The notes below the pieces were generated by a model. That model saw only the letters and a program-made list of their open reading frames with translations, was not told where the DNA came from and ran no database searches. The position numbers were made by a program, and so were the translations under genes. DNA of 64,000 bases. It comes from Chaetomium olivaceum (lineage: Eukaryota; Ascomycota; Sordariomycetes; Sordariales; Chaetomiaceae). Below are positions 11,126 through 20,282 of this stretch, one piece after another; within the stretch, counting starts at the first letter, position 1, and every line of letters starts with the position of its first letter. The DNA lies in assembly GCA_039881045.1 (NCBI GenBank), contig JAYWVB010000040.1, positions 248,001 through 312,000 on the forward strand, in the 5' to 3' direction.

Positions 11126-11719
11126 ATGGCGGCTTTTTTTTACCCCACCGCCAGGGTCTATTACCTTCGACCACCCACCGTGGAGGAGCATGTCTTTCGA
11201 CGTGTTACCGATTGTAAGTTGTCACCCTCTCTGCACCTCAATACAAGAAATAGATGACGCTCCTGCTAACTAATAATGATGCAATTTAGACTTCCTTGAC
11301 ATCGTTTTGGCTGGTCCGCGCGAGGATCCCTGCGACGACCCGCCCTACGATGATGACCATACCCCCGATTATCTTCGCGATGAAGAACTCCCTCCCATCT
11401 CCTACAATGATTCCTCGCACGCGTTTATATTGCGCAACGGTTCATCAGACCTTCGCTTCCCAGACGGTCTCCCCCGCACCTCGTCGAAGAGACGGTACGC
11501 TCCGCGACCGAGTCGCATGCCTTGGAGGCTCAGTCGAGAGCCGCAGCCCGCACCTTGGAGGCTCGGTCGAGAGCCGCAGCCCGCACCTTGGAGGCTCGGT
11601 CGAGAGCCGCAGCCCGCACTTTGAAGGCCAAATCAGGCGCGACCCGCGACGTTGTGCTTCCGATGGTTCTGGCCGTAGCAGCTGTTGTCGCCTTCGTATT
11701 TTTCCGTCCCCGTCACTAG
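11126..11719 (+). CDS. Unrecognised coiled-coil protein with C-terminal membrane anchor, one apparent frameshift
   Basis: Exon 1 (11126-11213) encodes MAAFFYPTARVYYLRPPTVE and EEHVFRRVTD. A 76-nt intron (11214-11289) has ideal signals (GTAAGT, TGCTAAC, TTTAG). Exon 2 continues YFLDIVLAGPREDPCDD, an acidic stretch DDPPYDDDHTPDYLRDEELP, and FILRNGSSDLRFPDGLPRT. Here (near 11480-11483) one C appears missing from a CCC run; adding it continues the frame as LVEETVRSATESHALEAQ, then an 11-residue alanine/arginine-rich repeat (LEARSRAAART) and finally VVLPMVLAVAAVVAFVFFRP, a tail-anchor-like transmembrane helix just before the stop at 11717-11719. The architecture (acidic head, charged coiled coil, C-terminal anchor) suggests an organelle-membrane protein. 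I know no family for it. Confidence 0.55.
11520..11618 (+). repeat. 33-bp tandem repeat, three copies, within the coiled-coil gene
   Basis: Three adjacent 33-bp units at 11520-11552, 11553-11585 and 11586-11618. Copies 2 and 3 are identical and copy 1 differs by one base (CAGTCG versus CGGTCG). A fourth, diverged start follows. The length is a multiple of three, so the unit encodes an 11-residue helical repeat and copy number can change without frame loss. Confidence 0.95.
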
Positions 11720-12268
11720 CTCTGCAGAAGTACGTATGACCTCTATCGATATGCCAGCGCCACGCTTGATAACATGGAGGCTAACCTGCTTCTTAGTAGG
11801 CTCAGCGCAAATGACCTAAGTCTCGAGGAAGCGATGGATTCGCGGGATAAATGGCTGGCGGACAACTCAGAATTAGAGAAGACAGTGCTACCGCGGCGCG
11901 CTTGGTGAGAGGGCGAAGGGTTGAGATAGTCGCTCATGGGGATCTGGGACGGGGTCATACAGATTATCTATGATTGAAAGTTCTATCTTACTCAAGACAT
12001 AGCCATGCGGGTAAATATGTTGATACGCAAGGTGAGAGGTGGTTGAACTATGCGCTGCGTTACAGGGCCTGTCCGCCTTAGAGCCGCTAACTATAGCGAG
12101 GGCACGATGCTACCCATGTGCGCCTGCGTCATCCAACTGGTCCGCACGAGCGTCTACCCGATCAAAGCCATGAAGGAATTCAGAACCTGCACGGAGATTA
12201 TAAAGTTTCGAGAGGGCCTGGAGTATAGGGGCCCCGACGGGGGCTCGGCCGACGACTGGCCAGCGGGC
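11720..12268. other. Region with a possible small downstream exon
   Basis: An acceptor with strong branch site (GGCTAACC, TTCTTAG at about 11796) precedes a plus-strand open stretch 11797-11908 reading RLSANDLSLEEAMDSRDKW and DNSELEKTVLPRRAW before TGA. It could be a last exon of the preceding gene in an alternative splice (donor GTACGT at about 11730) or a remnant. Nothing else is recognisable. Confidence 0.3.
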
Positions 12269-12496
12269 TCATTCCTTGTCATAGGTGATGCTGTTCTGGA
12301 ACTCGTCGATCACTAGTGCAATTTTGGAGAACATCTCTTCGTCACCCGAGAAGTCTGCGCGCGCGCAGGCCATTGCTGCCTTATTAGTTGCCATGCAGAG
12401 GTCCGTCTTGTCGACTTTGCGGACCGAGTATCGTAGGACACCGAGTTGTAGGAACGAAACGACAGTTCCGGAAAGTCACAAAGAAGGTGGTTTTCG
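12269..12496 (-). pseudogene. Gene remnant or last exon, unknown protein
   Basis: On the minus strand, after a plausible acceptor (AAATCTAG at 12497-12500), the sequence reads ENHLLCDFPELSFRSYNSVS then YDTRSAK. Near 12412-12416 one G seems missing, and in the next frame it continues VDKTDLCMATNKAAMACARA, DFSGDEEMFSKIALVIDEFQ and NSITYDKE to the TGA at 12269-12271. The residue composition is protein-like across the shift. The 5' part of any gene is not seen: the AT-rich flank at 12500-12600 would be an intron. I do not recognise the family. Confidence 0.4.
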
Positions 12497-13412
12497 CTAG
12501 ATTTATATTTATTTTACTCATTGTTATTATCCATGTCCTCCATCTCTTTTTGATTTGTTCCTTTTCTAGATTATTTTACGCAAACTTATTTTCTTGTCTT
12601 TTGGAGTTCCGCTTAGTGGCCAGAGGGTGCTTATACACATGAAGGGAGTCGGATATTTGGTGGATTCCCTATCTACGATTGGTTGGACCCGGGACCCGAG
12701 ACTCGGCCCCACACCGGGGTGCTCCGGTACTCAGCCCCACCTAACCGGGAACTTTTCGGTACGACAATTTCGCAAACGAAAGTTCTTCCTTTCCCTGGTA
12801 TGTATCAAATTAGCGCGTGTGTAACTTTAAACAATTGTCGGAGCCTGAGACATATGTACACTAATTACACTGAAAGCTAAGGCTCTGCGATTTGGATCGA
12901 GCATGCCCGTCATAATGAAGAAAGAGACAGTACCTACCAGTGCGGTGTGAACGGAGTTATAGCCCGGTGATCGCTTCGGAAGGGGACATACTAGACGCAC
13001 CCAAAAGTATTACCGCCTCTGTGCCATTTGGTTACTTCATGGACAGCCCCGCCGAAGAGAACAAAAGGAAGAGAAGGTGATGATGAGATTATGTAAGCAT
13101 TATACGCCCCTCTGGGCATTCGACGCCCAGCATCCCTGAAGCTCGGACATGAAACAGAACAACAAATTTCCGGATCGAGTCGTGGTCTCACTCATCACGA
13201 CTCAGCGCGTCGTATGTTCCGTCACAATTCGCATTCCAATCACAGCCCACCGACTACCACTACATAATTAAAGCAAGGATTCTATTTCAAGCCTCTACTA
13301 GCGCGGCCAAGGGACATGCCATTTTGAAGTGACGAACCGAAACACGCCAACCTCGGGAAGCCGCCTTGATTGGCATTGACCATCTTAGACATACCAGAAC
13401 CATAGCAGCAAG
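12497..13412. other. AT-richer intergenic region, no gene seen
   Basis: Starts with an AT-rich patch (12500-12600) and continues with short frames only. No motif or splice-linked coding stretch was found. Confidence 0.45.
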
Positions 13413-15062
13413 ATGGGTTTTGCCTTATCCCGTCCAGCTGCGGCCGCAGCATTGCCCATCACGCTCCCAACCCTCGCGATCCGCAACCTTCCGTCACGCC
13501 GCTGGAGCTCAAGCTGGTCGAGCGTCTGGAATCTCGCTCGCATCCGCACTTACACAAGGCAAAAGGACTAATCAAAGTGTCGTCCCACGTCACCAACACT
13601 GAAGAGTCTCATGAGCCCGATGCACCTCTTCCATCTGCAGCAACTGCGCAACATGACGAGCCCGCCACCATCAAAACAAGACATTACCGGTGTTACTATT
13701 TCTCCCTTCACAGAGCCACACCCGCGTTTATGCTCCAGATCAGCGCAAGACATGAGCACCCGCCTTACTTTTGAGGGACCCCACCACCGGCCACCTCTAC
13801 AGCGCCGAAATACCGGCCTCGTCCCGGCGAAGCATAGTTCTTAAACCGCTCGCCAAAGAGACAGAGGAAGAAGAAAACCAAAGAGTTCACGGCGATCTAC
13901 CTGCCGCAGCACGCGCACCTCGCGCTCTTCAGCTCAGCCAACCTCTCCTCCTGGATGTCGACGCTGGACGACACGCTGCCCCTGTCCGCCCTCTCCATCC
14001 CCGCACGCACAACTCGCCCCCTGCCACGTCGCCCTGCCCTCGGTGCGCTGCCAGGCCGTGCCCGTCCTCGACCAGCTCCACAACGGCGTGCGCTTCCTCG
14101 ACGTGCGCGCCTCCTGCCCAGTCTACACCCCACCCCCGCCTTCCAACAACGGCACCACCACCACCACCACCACCACCCCAAACCACCCAAACCACCCCCC
14201 CATCCCCGAACTCAGCCTAGTACACTCCGCCTTCCCCATCCCCTCACCGGGCCCAAATACCTCTCCACCCTGCTCTCCACCCTACACCTTCCTCGACGCC
14301 CACCCTCCGAAACCATCCTGCTCTCTCTCAAGCGGGAGGGCACCGGCCGGGGCAGCGACGCGGACCTCGCCCAGATCCTGCACACCTACTACATCTCCAC
14401 CCCCAACCACCACAGCAGCAGCAGCAGCGGTGGTACACCGCCTCCCGCCTGCCCACCCTCGCCCAAGCGCGCGGACGCATCGTGCTCGTGCGACGCTTCC
14501 GGCTGCCCCCGCACATCTCGGTGTCGGAGCGGGGCGGCATCGACGGGTCGGTGTGGCCGGACAACGTGGCGGACGGGACGTGCGGGAGCGGGACGATCCG
14601 GATCCAGGACTACTACGGTATTGGTAGTGGCGGGGCCGAGATCCAGCAGAAGGTGCGTTTTGCGCAGGAGGGGCTGCAGAGGGCTGCGCAGGGGTGGTGG
14701 CGCGTCGTGCGTGCAATGGGGATGGTGGTGGGAATGGGAATGGGAATGGGAAAGGGAATGGTAATGGGATGGCTGGGGTGAAGGTGTCGGAGACGCCGCC
14801 GCCGCTCTTCATCAATTTCTTGAGTGCGAGCAACTTCTTTAATGCGAGTTGCTGGCCGGATCGGATCGCGGTCAAGATCAATCCGTCCATGATCGAGTAC
14901 TTGTGTATGGGACATGGAGCGCCGGGGAAGGGGCCGGCGGAGTTGGATATCGGGGATGCAGCTACGGGGATTGTGGTGACGGACTGGGTTGGCCATCATG
15001 GAGATTGGGATCTCGTGCGGTGCATCGTGGGATGGAACGCCAGGTTGCAGCTGCGGCAATAG
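13413..15062 (+). pseudogene. PI-PLC X-domain-like phosphodiesterase gene with many frameshifts
   Basis: The protein can be followed through all three frames. It starts MGFALSRPAAAAALPITLPT, shifts near 13492 to VTPLELKLVERLESRSHPHL, then ISPFTEPH, then TGHLYSAEIPASSRRSIVLK, then IYLPQHAHLALFSSANLSSW. The X-domain core follows: SALSIPGTHNS with its catalytic histidine (one G missing near 14003), CHVALPSVRCQAVPVLDQL, GVRFLDVRASC, LSLVHSAFPIP with the second histidine (14210-14240), KYLSTLLSTLH, TILLSLKREGTGRGSDADLA, RGRIVLVRRFRLPP and, after a Gly/Asn repeat, FINFLSASNFFNASCWPDRI and AVKINPSMIEYL, stop at 15060-15062. At least eight indels are needed, mostly single C or G losses in runs. The family cleaves phosphatidylinositol or GPI. 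Stop codons created by substitution are absent, so sequence error or very recent decay are both possible. Confidence 0.65.
14726..14776 (+). repeat. Short GGGAAT-type tandem repeat
   Basis: Five or more units of GGGAAT with one variant, within the PI-PLC-like gene, encoding a Gly/Asn stretch. An (ACC)n run at about 14153-14176 is a second microsatellite in the same gene. Confidence 0.8.
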
Positions 15063-16400
15063 GGTGCCCAGTTTCTCATGTGTGTTGCGTCACGGTCACT
15101 TGCGAGATGCACATTGAAGTGTGAGATAATGTATCAATTCTGCGTCAAAACAAACGCATGGCTATATAGAGCATATTGATAGACTAGAATACTGGACCTG
15201 TACCAATTGCAAGGTAGACGACCTGGACTGACAGCGAGTTAGCATGGCCCTCAACTCATGGCTGGCAAGAATAACGGTGTGAACACCTCATCAGTTCTCC
15301 AAGGTGAAGTTGTCTCGTCACGATGAACTCAGAGTCTAATTAAAACAGGTAGGAAAGAAATCATCATGGAGGTATGTGGTAGAAAGAAAAATTTCCAACT
15401 CACATTGTGTCTGAAAGACAATGTAGAATAATCGAAAGTTACCTGGCCAGCAAGCGGGTCAGCAAATGATCGCAACCCATGCGGTACAGACATCGTGGTC
15501 AGATATCAAGTTCAGTCTGCCAGAGAAGTTAGCGTTTGTGCCGGCGTCGCCATCAATGAGCTCAAACACGTACCTCATTAAATCAGATTTTGTTTAGTGT
15601 TCATTTCCACCCGAGGGTAGATCAAACAGTTGTGAATAAAGATCATCATGCAAATGGTTCTTGAACAAGCCGGTAGGAGAGGTATTACCTGACGAGAAAA
15701 TGTCAGTCCAAAAATCCTCGTTTGGTCGAGCGTTCATCACGTTTGATGGACAGAGGCACAATCAGGTGACGAGTTCTCAACAAGAATTTCTCTCCGGACC
15801 CCCCTCACAGGATGTACAGTCCTGCTTTTGATGAGGGGAGGCGGAGAGGCTTCGTTTATGTCCGCCCGTTCGTTCAAACTTTCGTCATGGTGCCAGGATT
15901 GGGAAAAAAGCTTTGAGCATACCTGCGGTTGCTTGTTAGCGCGCTGATACAGACACAAAACAGTAAACAACCGAGAGGTAAAAGTCCAAATCAACAAGGC
16001 TGAAACAAGTGGTTCCACATAGTGTATTCGGCATGAGGAATTCCCTATAATTGTACATTGATCATCACTTGGAGGGGCAAGAAAATAAAACCGACTAACC
16101 TTTTGAGAAGAATACTGAGTAGCGGAAAACGGAAAGTGGCGCGTTCAAGTCGGTCGACACTGGGCGGGCGCGTTAGTAAAATGTCAGAAAACCAGCCTCA
16201 GACAAGTCGCTCCAAGTTGTGCTCTCAGCGGAATTGTTGTCCCCACGGCTGGTCGGAGTTGGATTGTTCGATATTGTATAGGTAATCATCACGGAAGCTG
16301 TGCAGCGGAATGCGGGAGTGATTGCTTACCTTGTCGACCGACGATTTGCGTGTGTTGGAGGAATTGGGAAAGCTGTGGGAGCTTGGGGAAAATTTGGACC
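15063..16400 (-). ncRNA. Possible spliced noncoding transcript on the minus strand
   Basis: No plausible protein is encoded, but the minus strand has several complete fungal intron signatures. The best is 15517-15573 (57 nt): donor GTACGT, branch CGCTAAC, acceptor GGCAG. A second of about 59 nt ends with ATGCTAACTCGCTGTCAG near 15227-15244, and a third, about 67 nt, ends at TTTAATTAG near 15338. Another branch/acceptor plus donor lies at 15918-15940. The exons contain stops in all frames, apart from a short start MSVPHGLRSFADPLAGQ in the 15443-15516 exon. It would run tail-to-tail with the PI-PLC-like gene and diverge from the 16.7-kb gene. This is inference from splice motifs only. Confidence 0.3.
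15801..15838. other. Imperfect hairpin
   Basis: CCCCTCA and CAGGA on the left pair with TCCTG and TGAGGGG on the right around a 7-base loop (TGTACAG), with a 7-base bulge on the right arm. It lies inside the gene-free stretch proposed to be transcribed. Confidence 0.4.
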
Positions 16401-16735
16401 ATAAAAAGGCTTGGGATGTGGGGTGCGATAAAGATAGGCCGAAGAACGTTTAGCCGCTTGTCCGCTTTCGGTCGCTCTGTTCGTCGAACGGAATATTCAT
16501 ACTGTGTTAGCCCTCAGTGGCGATAAGCTTCATCGATAACCATCTCGATAAGATCCCGAGTGCTCCCGCGACTGGCTCCCTCCCCTCGCTTCTCTTACAC
16601 CCATTGACCTTCAAGCCTTCTCAGGCTCTGGGACTCAACAAACTGATAAACCGGCACCATGTCTCCCATAGCGGGGAATTTGGGCTCCCGCGGCCTTGCG
16701 CATGTTACGCATGCACTTGGGTCAGCAACGCGAGA

Positions 16736-18022
16736 ATGGCGACCAAGATGCTGCGTTCCAAGCTAGCGGCGGCCACGCGGCCTCTCAACACCGAACTTCA
16801 ACCCATCGTCGTCCGCACCGGCAACGTCCGCCAGCCAGTTCATCCCGCGGCATGGCTGCGCCAGCAGAAACGATCCGGCGGCGCCAAATGGTACTCGTCT
16901 GCTAACTTCAACGCTACCGTCCGCCGCTTCATCAGCACCGGCGGCCACAGCGGCTCGAAGCCCGGCTTCCGCCTTGACCGCTCCAAGCTCCCGACCTCGA
17001 CCATCTCCCGCGCCGTCAGCCAATTCACTGGCCGCGCTCCCTTTGCCTCGACTCTCCGTCCGAACCTGACCGGCGGCACCCTCGGTCGCACAGCAGGCGG
17101 TTATGGCATCCCGGGCGCCGGCCGCATCGGCGGAGTTCGCCACTTCAGCCATACCCCTGCCGCTCCGGCGCAGGTCGTCCAGAACGTCAGCCAGGCGATG
17201 CGCGCCTTCTGGCTCTCGGGCCATCGAGCCCAGTTCAGCGGCATGGGGCCCAACGGCGAGAAGCAATACCGCGCTGTTAGCGCCACACAAGACGACGCAC
17301 GGATGACGATGGCCAAGGCGATGATGGCGCACCGCCCTGTGCCGGGTGCCTTTATCGACTTCAAGATCAGCCCCACCGTCACTGCGCTCAGCTCGCTCGG
17401 TATGATGATGCCCTTCATGAGCGTGGAGGAGCAGGTTGCCGCCGGCGCTACCCTCAACGCTGAGGGCTTCCTTGACGTCCTCTCGGTGGACTTTGCGCGC
17501 GCCCTCAAGGACTTGGCAGCCACTATGACCGACTTGAAAAGTCTAGCTGGGCTGGGGGATCTACCCATCCTATTGGAGAAGAACAATGTTCTGAGGGTAC
17601 GGTTCCCCGGCATGGACGCCGAGTCGGTGGAGCGGCTGTGCGACGATGTTGGCGTCAAGCGGGGCGTTGTCGGGCAGGATCCGGACTTTGATGCCAGCCC
17701 TGCCGTTGACGTCGCGCTGCGCTTCCCGTTTGCGCCGGATGCCAAGGGCGAAGACACCATGACCTCGCCCGGGGGCTCTCTCCGGTCGCACCGCTCAGGG
17801 ACGTCATCGTTGTCCTCGGGAATCGAGGACGCGTTTATCGCGGAGGAGTTCGAGGAAAACCCGTGGCATGTTTCTCCGGGGTCGGAGCTGGAGGGCTACG
17901 AGAGTATGTCGCCGCCGATCTTGAGCAGCTCGGGAGAGCATTGCTCGGAGGAATTTGAGGGGTTGGAGGGCGTATACCGGTTTTTGGAGGAGTGTGATAG
18001 GGCCAGGGGTCGTTTCCAGTGA
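16736..18022 (+). CDS. Conserved fungal protein, possibly mitochondrial (unknown function)
   Basis: A single intact frame of about 428 aa from the ATG at 16736 (MATKMLRSKLAAATRPLNTE); the frame opens further upstream at 16517, but that part looks non-conserved. The N-terminus is rich in Arg, Ser and Ala with few acidic residues, like a mitochondrial presequence. The central region is GMGPNGEKQYRAV, RMTMAKAMMAHRPVPGAFID and FKISPTVTALSSLGMMMPFM. The C-terminal third is acidic and Ser-rich (SPGSELEGYESMSPP, EEFEGLEGVYRFLEECDRA). I recall related Sordariomycete proteins being labelled casein kinase II beta 2 subunit, but no CK2-beta zinc finger (CPxxxC) is present, so that label is doubtful. No frameshift is seen. 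Confidence 0.7.
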   Translation: MATKMLRSKLAAATRPLNTELQPIVVRTGNVRQPVHPAAWLRQQKRSGGAKWYSSANFNATVRRFISTGGHSGSKPGFRLDRSKLPTSTISRAVSQFTGRAPFASTLRPNLTGGTLGRTAGGYGIPGAGRIGGVRHFSHTPAAPAQVVQNVSQAMRAFWLSGHRAQFSGMGPNGEKQYRAVSATQDDARMTMAKAMMAHRPVPGAFIDFKISPTVTALSSLGMMMPFMSVEEQVAAGATLNAEGFLDVLSVDFARALKDLAATMTDLKSLAGLGDLPILLEKNNVLRVRFPGMDAESVERLCDDVGVKRGVVGQDPDFDASPAVDVALRFPFAPDAKGEDTMTSPGGSLRSHRSGTSSLSSGIEDAFIAEEFEENPWHVSPGSELEGYESMSPPILSSSGEHCSEEFEGLEGVYRFLEECDRARGRFQ

Positions 18023-18372
18023 CCTACACAGTATGGAAACCCTCCGGCAGGGTAGCGGGCGTTTTGGGATAAGGGCATGGGTATGGGATATGGGACTGGT
18101 ATGAATTGGAGGACGTCACTCTCTTCTCTCCTATGTATTATGATAGCTCGAGAACATGCACAACGGGTCATCAGTGCCCAACAATTCGTCGTTAGCGTTG
18201 CAACGGTAAATAACAGAATGGAATTTTCATTATGCAATCCAATCCGCTCTCGATATGACACTATTTGTGACTCTAGTTTGTTTAAGTGTTCCTGTCACCG
18301 TACCGCTGTTCAAAAAAAAATCAAAAAAAAAGGGATGATACAGTCTATTCTTTTGGCCTCTCCCTTCACCCG
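18023..18372. other. Convergent 3' region
   Basis: About 350 bp between two convergent stops. It contains A-rich runs (18308-18330) consistent with polyadenylation signals. No gene is seen. Confidence 0.5.
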
Positions 18373-19999
18373 TCACACATCAACCAACTTCTCAACCTCC
18401 CCCCCAGCAACATCTTGGTGCATGGTGCGACCCTTTTGCCCATCCTCAACCGCCTTAACCCGACCGGGCACCGGAACAAGCCCGCGTTGCATCTGGCCCC
18501 GCACGCCAGCATCAGACGAAGAAGAAGAAGGAGGAGCAGAAGAAGGAGCAGAAGAAGAAGAAGAAGCAGCAAGCAGATCCGCCTCCATCTCCGCCCGCCT
18601 CGACGCACCCCCCTCATTCACCGCCAACCCATTCCCGCGCACCTTCTGGAGAGGGTTGATCTCCCTCCGTCTCGGCTTCACATGCCCACCGTCACCACCA
18701 TTACCGCCGCCGCCACCGCCACCACTGCTGCCCGACCCCAGCCCCAGCTCCCTCAGCATCTCCACCGTCTCCCGTAGCTGCTGCGCTCTCGTGGCCCTGT
18801 TGCTCCTAGCCTTGCCGACAGGAGTAGCAGCAGCAGCAGCAGCACCGGTATTGGTATTGGCATTGATGCCCCCGGTGTGGGTGGGGGTGGGGGTGTGGGC
18901 GTGGGCATTGGGGTTGGCATGCCGGACCGGGCCCAGCTGGCGCGCCACGGCGAAGCGGACGTCGCGCGGATCTAGCGTCCCGTCACTGCCCATGCTGTCT
19001 AACGTGGTGGCGGGACTGTAGAGGCCGTGGTTGTGGCTGTGAAGAGCGCGGTCATGGTGGTGGATGTTGCCGTGGTGGCGGCCCGGCTGGGCATGCTGGA
19101 GATGCCGGAGCTGCTGGAGCTGCTGTTGGTGATTGTTCTGGTGGTGCTGGAGATGCTGCCGTTGGTGCTGCTGATGCCGTGGATGTTGCTGGTGGGGGTG
19201 AAGGAAGCGCGCACCCGACGTAGGGTTACCTCCCACACCCGCCGCAGTAGCCACCCACCAGGCGGGGATCTCGCGCAGGCCGGCGGCGGCCAGCTCGGCG
19301 GCGGTCGTGGGCATGGCGTGCAGGTAGTGGCAGCCCAGGCCGAACTTGCAAGTGCCGTAGCGACACCAGTGGCGGCAGTACTCGGTGCTATGTGGTACTG
19401 CTAGCGCTGGAGGAGGGGTGGGTGGTTGTGGTGTTGGTGATGTTGTTGGCGGGGGTGTTGTTGGTCATGGCTGGGCGCTTGGGCTGCGTCGGCGGCGGAG
19501 CAGGTTGCTGCAGGTTGTGGACTGAAGCGGCAATACCGCTCGTGCTGGTGCCGGAATGACCCTTGTTCTGATGGGTTTGCGTGCGGTTTGTCGAGTGGGC
19601 TGCTGGCGTGGCTGTCGGGGTAGTGGTGGCCTTGGTGTCATTGGAGGTGGAAACATATGCAGCAGGAGGAGAAGCTCTGGCAGCGGCGGTACCAGCCTTG
19701 TTCGGCTTCGTCCTAGCGTTCTTTGCGGTGGTAGACTGCTGAAGAGCGACAGGTGTAACATGGTTGATGATCTCGACGGCGTACGGCTCCTTACTCTTGC
19801 TGGCGATGCCCAAGTTGTAGAGGCCCACGGTTTGTTCCACTGAAAGATCGCGCGGGGCGCTGGGGATGTCGAGCCACTCCGGGAGCTCATCCACTGCAAC
19901 CAGGGGGACAAGGGCGCCAAGTTCAGTGTAGATTTCGCCATCAGCGGTGACCTGCTTGACGCTGGGTCTGACGATGAAGAAGCGCGGTTGAGCAGCCAT
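18373..19999 (-). CDS. CCCH zinc-finger protein, apparent frameshift
   Basis: Probable RNA-binding protein. The N-terminal block RFFIVRPSVKQVTADGEIYT, LGALVPLVAVDELPEWLDIP and SVEQTVGLYNLG (from ATG 19999) is a conserved module of fungal CCCH proteins. A Thr/Pro/Ala-rich linker follows. Near 19390 the frame must change (one base extra or two missing; no acceptable intron) to reach EYCRHWCRYGTCKFGLGCHY with LH, a C-x8-C-x5-C-x3-H finger at about 19325-19385. Downstream come MPTTAAELAAAGLREIPAWW, His/Gln-rich repeats, a short coiled-coil-like RAQQLRETVEMLRELGLG, a Gly run, and a basic and Ser-rich tail to the stop at 18373. The low-complexity Q/H/S tracts suggest disordered regions. Function is inferred from the finger only. 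Confidence 0.78.
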
Positions 20000-20282
20000 G
20001 GTGAGGCTTGGTTGAGATAGGTAGATGTAACGAGGTAATGGTATTTTGGAATGTGATGATTGGGAACAGGGCGGAAGAGGGAAAGTAGGAGCACCTTTAA
20101 AAAAGACTGAAGCTGGGTTAGGTTGTCAACTGCCCGATCGTTGTTTCCTTCTTAGACGTCGGTTTTCATTCAACAAACAATGCCGTTGTGCGCAGGCAAG
20201 ACATCAATCACCCCACCTTTGTCCACCGAACAACAAACATATGATGAGACTGCAGTCATTCACACCACCGTTCCACAACCAG

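Noticed and set aside
14149..14180. Possible CRISPR-like or minisatellite array
   Set aside because: Only an (ACC)n microsatellite inside the PI-PLC-like gene; no spacer structure, and CRISPR is not expected in a fungus.
18077..19021. Plus-strand frame over the CCCH gene
   Set aside because: Pro/Ala-rich antisense of Gly/Ser/His tracts; the minus strand carries the conserved blocks.
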